Assembly: GCA_003164655.1 (NCBI GenBank)
Contig: PLTW01000079.1
Span: 1 to 16,854, forward strand
Length of the DNA stretch: 16,854 nucleotides
Direction: 5' to 3'
Origin: Actinomycetota bacterium
GTDB lineage: Bacteria; Actinomycetota; Thermoleophilia; UBA2241
This document shows positions 11,001 through 15,841 of the stretch, piece by piece (position 1 is the first letter of the stretch; every line of letters starts with the position of its first letter). Below the pieces are notes generated by a model. That model had not been told where the DNA came from. It worked only from the letters and a program-made list of their open reading frames with translations, and did not search any database. The position numbers and the translations under genes are program-made.

Positions 11001-11228
11001 GATGTCGTGCTCTGAACCGCTGTGGCGGATGGCGTTGGTGCAGGCCTCTTCGATGCAGAGCACGAGGTCGTCGATGAGCTCGGCCTCCGTGCAGTACAGG
11101 CGCAAATAGTCGCGCAGCCGCTCGCGGGCGCGCAGCAGATGTGATGGTTCGGGGGGGACGCGAAAGTACAGGCGCGGCGGCGTGATCGGCGGCGTGGCGC
11201 TGCTCCCCGACAATGAAACTCCCTGCAT
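8085..11228 (-). CDS. Multidomain RsbW-PAS-GAF-GAF-GAF-SpoIIE (PP2C) signalling protein
   Basis: 1047 residues, predicted soluble. Domains: RsbW-like ATPase (about 20-145; N box CIEEACTNAIRHSG with N65, G1 DHGPGFD, G2 HGRGLFIIAALMD); PAS (about 175-275); three GAF domains (about 295-455, 472-632, 655-810) joined by short helical linkers; and a SpoIIE/RsbU-type PP2C phosphatase (about 825-1047). The phosphatase has the metal-binding set GGDFSDVF (D852), GDVAGKG (D870), YTDGVTEAR (D988) and HDDLQ (D1037/D1038). One chain therefore carries both an anti-sigma kinase and the opposing phosphatase that reactivates the STAS antagonist, gated by PAS/GAF input (family knowledge). The ATG at 11228 lacks a clear Shine-Dalgarno; an in-frame TTG five codons on follows AGGGAG by 5 nt and may be the true start. 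It is transcribed divergently from the gene at 11404. Confidence 0.9.
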   Translation of the reverse strand: MQGVSLSGSSATPPITPPRLYFRVPPEPSHLLRARERLRDYLRLYCTEAELIDDLVLCIEEACTNAIRHSGSEHDIEIALQFEPGRLTAQVKDHGPGFDVTSFDPRRRPDPGADHGRGLFIIAALMDSLELRLDGGLEVRMARRAEPRCEPAPLESGLGAPRTAEGAGQSDARTRAMLEEIGEAFFALDWEYRYLHANRAALRLANKSLDELLGRTPWELFPQLQDSLLAARYRAAMELGEPSVLEHRSVLTGDWLEVRIYPTPAGVSAYFREIIDRKRREDEREILIAEQHRHAQFNEALNAINSAVGAHRDSSAVLQDVLGLAGEAFGCDAGSVAVRDHGQWTSTNVWNMPTDFIGRRFRSEDAPYADLALAERRPVPLEDCRHDPLGNPAPADQLDAGASLTIPLVVGGEGFGCLFFTYFGASHHFSETEVDFARKTGAVVSQALENARLFEAELAARQSETQRVGRLSALKDVADSASSSLDVRTVASRVVNTVHRLLAARQVQIRLVNEDRTALESAAGVGLPRGFLERLGPIPLDSDWETAVCFRSRQPRVGEDVAVSGVSDASLQNARDAGVRSYVLLPLIAGSEAIGTFYVAWAEPRRLRHEELSFAAAVAAQSVAGLQNARLYEAEQKAQRQAQMELEKTRLLQEVTTTATSSLSLDEIGRRVLALTTRALEASGGAVYVVDEAQGTLRALALAGYPEEVAGHIAVVSLDESFSIGYLVVHDLPLITHDSHYIGPSSEEHARHLSVEGTRWCALPIRSAGAILGVLGFMFAGERPFADEELSLYRSIAELLGAALQNARLYDAQRRIATTLQENFIHKFPTVAGLDLGVVGSTAYEPELVGGDFSDVFALDDTHVVALIGDVAGKGVRAAGHTETVRSKVRSFATVDPSPAYVLAKTNELLLRFDPDEPHVTAFLAVLDPHSGHLSYASAGHPPPVHLSAVSCRLLDVPFGPPLGSFELPYANAGATLARGDYLVFYTDGVTEARRGRELLGAERLLEIVAGLRGRRAADVAAGVRDAVLAFGGRLHDDLQVVVLRLV

Positions 11229-11257
11229 GACGCGGCTTGACGGCGGGATGGTCCCCT

Positions 11258-11263
11258 ATTCTA
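11258..11263 (-). promoter_or_regulatory. Possible -10 element for the kinase-phosphatase gene
   Basis: On the - strand TAGAAT (5 of 6 to TATAAT) lies about 30 nt before the ATG at 11228, placing a start of transcription near 11250. No good -35 hexamer is seen at the usual spacing, so the call is tentative. Confidence 0.3.
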
Positions 11264-11319
11264 CGAGGGCCGTGCGGGGAGTATCGCCGTTGCCCGGGGG
11301 CGTTGCCGGCGCCGAAGCC

Positions 11320-11355
11320 GTCGTGTCGGGCGCCGGCGGCGTCGTGTCGGGCGCC
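11320..11355. repeat. 15-bp direct repeat, 21-bp period, in the divergent intergenic region
   Basis: GTCGTGTCGGGCGCC occurs at 11320-11334 and again at 11341-11355, a repeat distance of 21 bp (two helical turns). It lies between the divergent genes starting at 11228 (-) and 11404 (+), so it could be a paired operator. A simple slippage duplication is equally possible. Confidence 0.5.
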
Positions 11356-11403
11356 TGTCGGGAGGGTAGACTGGGCCGCGACTGTCGGTCTTGGGGAGGG
11401 GAC

Positions 11404-12240
11404 GTGGCGCCATCGACGATCGACCAGATGTGGCTGGAAGGGCTCTGTCGGCGGACCGACGACATTCTGTGGGACAGCTATAGCTTTGCTCTGGGCGCCG
11501 CCGAGGCGCCGTGGCCGCGCGTGATGTTCCCCGTCAAGGGCCACGAACGTCGCGTCGGTGAGCAGGAGGCGCGCTTTGCCTTCGTGGCGGCGCTGCTGAG
11601 CGACCCGGCGTCGGCGCCGTGGGCCTTTGCCGCCGAGGCGCCGACGCGGCTCTCCTACCGCTTCGCGGCGCGCGCCGGCGGGCCCAGAGCGCAGCGCGCC
11701 CTGACCGACCTCGCGCTCTACCGCGGCAGCGACGATGCTCCGGCTCTCGCCGTCGAGTTCAAATCGGGGGGACGCTCGGGCAAGTCCGAGCAGGACGACA
11801 GCATCAAAAAGGACGTCGCCAAGGTTCTGGCCGAGCAGCCGCCCGCCCTCTGGTTTCATGTCCTGCGCGGCGTCAACGACGCCACGCTGCAAGGGCTGCT
11901 GCGCACGCTGGACGGCGCCATCTCACAACTCAGCAACCCCTACAAGCTGGGCGCCTACCTGGCGTCGGGCAAGACCCCCGAGCCGCGCGCCAAGACGATC
12001 GCCTTCCACCTCTGCGTCCTGAACCCCGACGTGACCGTGTCGATCCACAAGGTGCTCGACTACATCCCCGGCAAGCCCAAAGACGAGTTCTTTACGCTTG
12101 TCACCACGGCGACCGGCGCGGCGCCCGGCGCGGCGCCCGAGACTGCCGCGGCCGGCGCCCCGCCCGAGACTGCCGCGGCCGGCGCCCCGCTCGAGATCGC
12201 CGACGGGCAGGGATGGAGCGTGTACCGGCCCGTGGCGTAG
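11404..12240 (+). CDS. Hypothetical protein with PD-(D/E)XK-like nuclease motif
   Basis: 278 residues from the GTG at 11404, which has GGAGG 4 nt upstream. The frame is open further upstream but that extension has low-complexity VVSGAGGVVSGA-type sequence and no start signal. I do not recognise the family by name. It contains a pattern typical of PD-(D/E)XK-fold proteins: an N-terminal helix with an acidic residue (GEQEARFAFVAALL), then LTDLALY with D102, then the strand ALAVEFKSGG with E118 and K120, followed by a helix (DSIKKDVAKVLAE). No restriction-modification partner is adjacent. The C-terminal tail is an Ala/Pro/Thr-rich linker carrying a perfect 27-bp duplication before a final GWSVYRPVA. 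A nuclease fold is an inference from motif spacing; enzymatic activity is unproven. Confidence 0.75.
   Translation: MAPSTIDQMWLEGLCRRTDDILWDSYSFALGAAEAPWPRVMFPVKGHERRVGEQEARFAFVAALLSDPASAPWAFAAEAPTRLSYRFAARAGGPRAQRALTDLALYRGSDDAPALAVEFKSGGRSGKSEQDDSIKKDVAKVLAEQPPALWFHVLRGVNDATLQGLLRTLDGAISQLSNPYKLGAYLASGKTPEPRAKTIAFHLCVLNPDVTVSIHKVLDYIPGKPKDEFFTLVTTATGAAPGAAPETAAAGAPPETAAAGAPLEIADGQGWSVYRPVA
12136..12189 (+). repeat. Perfect 27-bp tandem duplication in the coding tail
   Basis: Two identical in-frame 27-bp units (12136-12162 and 12163-12189) each encode PETAAAGAP in the C-terminal linker of the gene at 11404. Exact DNA identity points to a recent duplication that keeps the reading frame. The preceding GGCGCGGCGCCC repeats are degenerate relatives. 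Confidence 0.85.
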
Positions 12241-12249
12241 AGCGGCGGA

Positions 12250-12267
12250 GCCGGGCCGCGCCCCGGC
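12250..12267 (+). terminator. Short GC hairpin in the 140-nt gap before the reductase gene
   Basis: GCCGGG (12250-12255) pairs with CCCGGC (12262-12267) across a 6-nt loop, 9 nt past the stop of the nuclease-like gene, with no U-tract. The same gap carries a 9-bp tandem repeat GTTGGCGGC (12276-12293) and a TATGCT that could act as a -10 (12298-12303) for the next gene. All are weak signals. Confidence 0.3.
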
Positions 12268-12380
12268 CGCGCCCCGTTGGCGGCGTTGGCGGCGCGGTAT
12301 GCTGGCAGGAGTGTCCGCCGAGTCCGTCGTTTCCCCAGCATCGCCCCGCCGGACTTTCCCCCCTGCAAGGAGCGCCTCGC

Positions 12381-13400
12381 ATGAACCATCCCGGCACGTG
12401 CAAAGAGGTCCATCTCGTCTCATACCCGCAAGGTGAGCCGCGCCCGAGCGACTTTGCCGTCGTCGAGGCGCCGCTGCCCGACCCGGCGGCCGGTGAGGTC
12501 CTGGTCCACAACCGCTTTCTCTCGGTTGACCCCTACATGCGCGGCCGCATGCGCGACGCCGAGTCCTACGCGCCGCCGTTTGCCCTGGGAGAGACGATGA
12601 CCGGTCTCGCGGTCGGCGAAGTGGTCGCCTCGGGGTCGCCCGAACTGGCCGTCGGCGACGTCGTCGTGCACGACCTGGGCTGGCGCGAGTACGCGATCGG
12701 CGCGGCGGCCGCCTTTCGCCGCGTACCGGCCGTTGAGGCGCCGCTCAGCGCCTGGCTGGGTGTGCTGGGCATGGTCGGCCTGACGGCGTGGGTCGGCGTG
12801 CTCGAGATCGCCGCGCTGCAGCCCGGCGACACCGTCTTCGTGTCGGGCGCCGCGGGCGCCGTGGGCAGTCTGGCCGGGCAGATCGCCAAGCTGCACGGCG
12901 CGGCCCGCGTGGTGGGCAGCGCCGGCTCGGCGGCCAAGGTGGCCTACCTGCGCGACGAGCTCGGCTTCGATGCCGCCTTCGACTATCACGACGGCCCCGT
13001 GGCTCGGAGTCTGGCCGAGGCCGCGCCGGAGGGCATCGACGTGTACTACGACAACGTCGGCGGCGAGCATCTCGAGGCGGCCATCGGCGCCCTGCGCGTG
13101 CACGGCCGTGCCGCCCTGTGCGGGGCGATCTCGCAGTACAACGCCGCCGAGCCGCCCGCCGGCCCGCGCAATCTGGCGCTCATGATCGGCAAACGGCTCA
13201 CGCTGCGCGGCTTTCTTGTGGGTGACCACGTCGCCAGTCAGCCGGCGTTTCTCGCGGAGGTCGGCGGCTGGCTGGCCGAGGGCCGCATCCACCTGGCCGA
13301 GACGATCGTCGACGGTGTCGAAAACGCCCCCGGCGCGTTCATCGGTCTCCTGCGCGGCGAGAATACCGGCAAGATGCTGGTACGTGTCGGCGGTGAGTGA
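12381..13400 (+). CDS. NADPH-dependent medium-chain reductase, CurA/prostaglandin-reductase type
   Basis: 339-residue zinc-independent member of the medium-chain dehydrogenase/reductase superfamily. Relatives (E. coli CurA, mammalian prostaglandin reductases, plant double-bond reductases) reduce the C=C bond of alpha,beta-unsaturated carbonyls with NADPH. The N-terminal half shows the family signature LSVDPYMRGRM followed by LGETMTGLAVGEVV. The Rossmann half has GDTVFVSGAAGAVGSLAGQI, with the glycine-rich loop at about 156-163, then DVYYDNVGGEHLEAAI and CGAISQYN, and near the C-terminus LRGFLVGDH and the end LLRGENTGKMLVRV. The ATG at 12381 has AAGGAG 8 nt upstream; length is normal for the family. 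It is followed after 77 nt by a cupin gene. Physiological substrate is unknown; a role in detoxifying unsaturated aldehydes or ketones is plausible. Confidence 0.9.
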   Translation: MNHPGTCKEVHLVSYPQGEPRPSDFAVVEAPLPDPAAGEVLVHNRFLSVDPYMRGRMRDAESYAPPFALGETMTGLAVGEVVASGSPELAVGDVVVHDLGWREYAIGAAAAFRRVPAVEAPLSAWLGVLGMVGLTAWVGVLEIAALQPGDTVFVSGAAGAVGSLAGQIAKLHGAARVVGSAGSAAKVAYLRDELGFDAAFDYHDGPVARSLAEAAPEGIDVYYDNVGGEHLEAAIGALRVHGRAALCGAISQYNAAEPPAGPRNLALMIGKRLTLRGFLVGDHVASQPAFLAEVGGWLAEGRIHLAETIVDGVENAPGAFIGLLRGENTGKMLVRVGGE

Positions 13401-13477
13401 ACGCCCGTGAGCCGAACACGGCGTCGACGCACCCCGCACGCTGCGCGCCAAGCCTCGCCACACGATCGGAGGAACAG

Positions 13478-13807
13478 ATGGACTACTCGGTGATGGACAC
13501 CAAGGACTACGACGAGAGGCGCAAGCCCGTCGCCCAGGCGCTCGGCGCCGGCGCGATCAAGGCGAACCAGTTCGACTCGCTGCCCAACCACGAAGGACAC
13601 GCGCACAACGAGCTGGGCACGGGCCAGGAAGAGCTCTTCGTGGCGCTGCGCGGCGCGGGCCACATGGTGATCGACGGCGAGCCCGTCGCGCTGGAGCCGG
13701 GCCGCTACGTGCTGGTCGGGCCGGCGGCGCAGCGCCAGGTGATCGCCGGGCCCGACGGGCTGTCGTATCTGGTGGTCGGGGCCGTCGTCGAGGGCGCGGG
13801 CACTTGA
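13478..13807 (+). CDS. Small cupin-domain protein
   Basis: 109 residues from the ATG at 13478, chosen for GGAGG 5 nt upstream. A GTG at 13397 in frame would add a non-family N-terminus. It is a single cupin beta-barrel: motif 1 is EGHAHNELGTGQEELFVALR with H41, H43 and E51/E52 as candidate metal ligands, then GHMVIDGEPVALEPGRYVLV. In motif 2 (VGPAAQRQVIAGPDGLSYL) the usual histidine is missing, so metal binding may be incomplete and the protein could be a ligand-binding rather than catalytic cupin. It follows the reductase gene by 77 nt on the same strand and may be co-transcribed. Specific function cannot be read from sequence. Confidence 0.85.
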   Translation: MDYSVMDTKDYDERRKPVAQALGAGAIKANQFDSLPNHEGHAHNELGTGQEELFVALRGAGHMVIDGEPVALEPGRYVLVGPAAQRQVIAGPDGLSYLVVGAVVEGAGT

Positions 13808-14197
13808 GCCGGGGCCTCGCGGCGCCCACAACAGCCCTTCGACTGCCGGAGCTGCCGGTAGACCTCGTCGGCGACCCGCCGCTCAGCCTTGAGGTCGTCG
13901 TTCGGTCGGCGAACCCGTGCTGATCGACGACGGGTGGGGTGTCTCTCTCGCGAAGGGTCACGGCCTTCAGGTCACGTCGGCCGCTCCCCCGGCACAGGGC
14001 GTGGGCGCGGTCGGCTCGGCGACCGCCGATCATGGCTTTCGCGTGTTCGACGCTGCGACTCCGCCCTGGTTTCCTTGCGAGAGCGCGCGGTCGTGCCCTG
14101 CGGCCCGCCTCGTCGGCTGCGGCTCGGCTGTGAGATAATCTGACGGACAGATGAAACGCAGGATCATCCCCGTCTTCCTCGACGGCGAGGAGGAGTC
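13808..14197. other. About 390 nt without a convincing gene
   Basis: No frame gives a recognisable protein with start and ribosome site. A + frame from GTG 13917 (73 codons) and a - frame from 14033 are open but compositionally unconvincing. Short fragments look protein-like, such as ELPVDLVGDPPLSLEVVV on + (about 13848-13903) and, opposite it, ADEVYRQLRQSKGCCG on -, but each lacks start or continuity. The stretch may hold a decayed gene plus the promoter and leader of the gene at 14198. Confidence 0.45.
14134..14139 (+). promoter_or_regulatory. Possible -10 element before the gene at 14198
   Basis: GATAAT (5 of 6 to TATAAT) stands out in GC-rich sequence about 60 nt before the start codon. 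No good -35 is visible, so this is tentative. A start of transcription near 14146 would leave the small ORF at 14151 almost leaderless. Confidence 0.35.
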
Positions 14198-14201
14198 ATG
14201 A
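14151..14201 (+). CDS. Possible 16-codon leader ORF
   Basis: ATG at 14151 encodes MKRRIIPVFLDGEEES and stops at TGA 14199-14201, overlapping the next start as ATGA. Its last codons contain the GAGGAGGAG that serves as ribosome site for the gene at 14198. It may be a coupling leader peptide or chance; there is no Shine-Dalgarno of its own. Confidence 0.25.
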   Translation: MKRRIIPVFLDGEEES

Positions 14202-14902
14202 GTAAAGTCGGTTACGGCTACGGCAGCGAGTACCACTTGCTGCGCTACCTGGCGTATCACCGCGGGGTGCTCAAGCCGCGGGTAGACGAGGCGACCGGCG
14301 GCGAGCTGATCAACTGGCTCGACTTTCCCTTCAGCGCCAGTCCTCAGCGCTTCTACCACGGCGAGTGGCAGGGCATCGACTTTCTGCGCGACAACGAGCG
14401 CGCCGGGAACGTCCACGAGGCCTGGCGCTCCTTCTGGCCGCAGACCGGCACGGCGCCGAGCTGGGACGCGGTCGGGATCATGAACAAGGCCGACAGAACG
14501 GCCTGGGTCCTGGTCGAAGCGCAGTCTCATCTCGCCGATCTCGAGAGCGATTGCTCGGCCGGCGCGAAGGCCAAGCCGCTGATCGAGCGCGCCCTCGACG
14601 ACGCCAAACAGGCGCTCGGTGTGGCTGCCGATCGTCCCTGGATGTCGCCCTACTACGGGTTCTGCAGTCGCCTCGCGATCCTCCAGTTCCTGTTGACTCA
14701 CGGGGTCACGGCGGACGTGCTGTTCATCTACTTCACAGGCGATGCGTTTCCGCGCAATCCGGCGATCGTCTGCCCGCAGACGGCGGCGGAGTGGCAGCCG
14801 GCGCTGGCCAGGATGCACGAGACGGTCGGCTGGCCGGGCAACGGCGCGCTCGCGCCGCACGTGCACGAGCTCTTCCTGCCGATGCACAACCTCGAGGGGT
14901 AG
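14198..14902 (+). CDS. Conserved hypothetical protein with degenerate PD-(D/E)XK-like core
   Basis: 234 residues from the ATG at 14198, with AGGAGG 4 nt upstream. I recognise the sequence type as an uncharacterised bacterial family: GSEYHLLRYLAYHR near the N-terminus, EWQGIDFL, then AWRSFWPQTGTAPSWDAVG, a strand AWVLVEAQSHLADLES, YYGFCSRLAILQFLLTHGV, LFIYFTGDAF and HVHELFLPMHNLEG. The WDAVG...VLVEAQSH segment (D90, E107, Q109) resembles the D...ExK core of PD-(D/E)XK nucleases. As I recall, family relatives read VEAKAH, so Gln in place of Lys would make this member degenerate or inactive. No membrane segment or signal peptide. No toxin, antitoxin or modification gene lies beside it. It may be translated from its own promoter near 14134. 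Function unknown. Confidence 0.78.
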   Translation: MSKVGYGYGSEYHLLRYLAYHRGVLKPRVDEATGGELINWLDFPFSASPQRFYHGEWQGIDFLRDNERAGNVHEAWRSFWPQTGTAPSWDAVGIMNKADRTAWVLVEAQSHLADLESDCSAGAKAKPLIERALDDAKQALGVAADRPWMSPYYGFCSRLAILQFLLTHGVTADVLFIYFTGDAFPRNPAIVCPQTAAEWQPALARMHETVGWPGNGALAPHVHELFLPMHNLEG

Positions 14903-14921
14903 GAACACTGCGGGTCGCGCT

Positions 14922-14938
14922 GGTCGGCCGGTCCGACC
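14922..14938. terminator. Weak hairpin between convergent genes
   Basis: GGTCGG (14922-14927) pairs with CCGACC (14933-14938) across a 5-nt loop, 19 nt past the stop of the gene at 14198 and before the convergent HAD gene. It has no U-tract, so it is only a candidate. Confidence 0.3.
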
Positions 14939-15026
14939 GGCGCCGGCGCAGTCTGCCCGCGGCAGCGTGACGGGCCGCGCGAGCAGGCGCGGACCGGGTA
15001 CGCCCTCGCCGCTGCGTCGCGCCCTT

Positions 15027-15671
15027 TCAGCCGTTCACGGCAAGCCCGTCCACCACGAATGCGAGCAGTTCTGCCGGCGTCGCGGCGACGAAGGCCGCAC
15101 CGGCCGCCGTGAGCGCCGCCGCGCCGTGCCAGCCCCAGCCGGCGCCCAGCGGCGTGGCGCCGGCCTGGGCGCCCTCGAGCATGTCGCCACGGGTGTCGCC
15201 GACGTAGAAGTAGCGTCGCTGGCCCGGGTAGCGCGCCATCACGGTGGCGATCTTGCGCACCTTGCTCACGTCGATCTCGACGCCGAGCACGTCGCTCACA
15301 TGGCCGGCGAGCCGCTCGCGGGCCATGAAGTCGCGCACCACGCCGGCGGCGTTAGAAGTGATCACGACGACATCGCAGCACGCCGCCAGGCCGGCGAGCA
15401 GCTCGGGCACGCCCGGAAAGGGGTGCAGGTCGGGCGAGACGGCCAGGGCGCCGGCCGTGTCGTCGATGATTGCCCTGATGACCTGGCGCGCCATGCCGAG
15501 TGCCGCCATGCTGTCGTAGACGTTGTCATCGAACAGCGCCACCACCTGCGCCGGGCCGGCGATCTCAGCGTGTCCGTGGGCGCCGCAGGCCGCGGCGAAG
15601 GCCGTCGTGAACACGGCCAGAGAGTCGACCAGCACGCCGTCGTGGTCGAACATGATGACGGGTCCTGTCAT
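15027..15671 (-). CDS. HAD-superfamily phosphatase (phosphoglycolate-phosphatase-like)
   Basis: 214-residue haloacid-dehalogenase-type hydrolase with a helical cap, likely acting on a small phosphorylated metabolite in the cytoplasm. Motif I is IMFDHDGVLVDS (D9 nucleophile, D11 acid/base), motif II VVVITSNAAG, motif III lysine in DVSKVRKI, and motif IV FYVGDTRGDMLEGAQAG, after which GWGWHG and PAELLAF follow as in Gph-like proteins. The frame is open 69 codons further upstream, but the ATG at 15671 is chosen because the family begins just before motif I and GGGGA lies 5 nt upstream. Divergent from the permease gene at 15842, with 170 nt between starts. Substrate cannot be told from sequence; phosphoglycolate or another C2/C3 phosphate is possible. 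Confidence 0.88.
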   Translation of the reverse strand: MTGPVIMFDHDGVLVDSLAVFTTAFAAACGAHGHAEIAGPAQVVALFDDNVYDSMAALGMARQVIRAIIDDTAGALAVSPDLHPFPGVPELLAGLAACCDVVVITSNAAGVVRDFMARERLAGHVSDVLGVEIDVSKVRKIATVMARYPGQRRYFYVGDTRGDMLEGAQAGATPLGAGWGWHGAAALTAAGAAFVAATPAELLAFVVDGLAVNG

Positions 15672-15773
15672 GCGATCCCCGCTTCGCTGGTGGGCTGCGC
15701 TCCATCGGTCCGCCTGGCCACCATACCATCGCGCGCGACGGGCGCGATCGGCTCGTGTCGTCGTCGCTGTCGG

Positions 15774-15802
15774 TTGCGTCTCACCGGCGCAACGGGAATG
15801 AT
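15774..15802 (+). promoter_or_regulatory. Possible weak promoter for the permease gene
   Basis: TTGCGT (15774-15779) and AATGAT (15797-15802) are separated by 17 nt and lie 40 nt before the GTG at 15842. Matches to consensus are only 3/6 and 4/6, so the call is tentative. Confidence 0.22.
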
Positions 15803-15841
15803 GGCCGTGCTTTACAGTCACGCCGGCGCGAGGAGGCGACC

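Noticed and set aside
11619..12380. Upstream in-frame extension of the CurA-type reductase
   Set aside because: It is the +1 shadow of the preceding gene, Arg-rich, and the ATG at 12381 with AAGGAG matches the family N-terminus.
14030..14908. 292-codon - strand frame opposite the hypothetical gene at 14198
   Set aside because: No family resemblance; the + strand frame has a good ribosome site and recognisable conserved segments.
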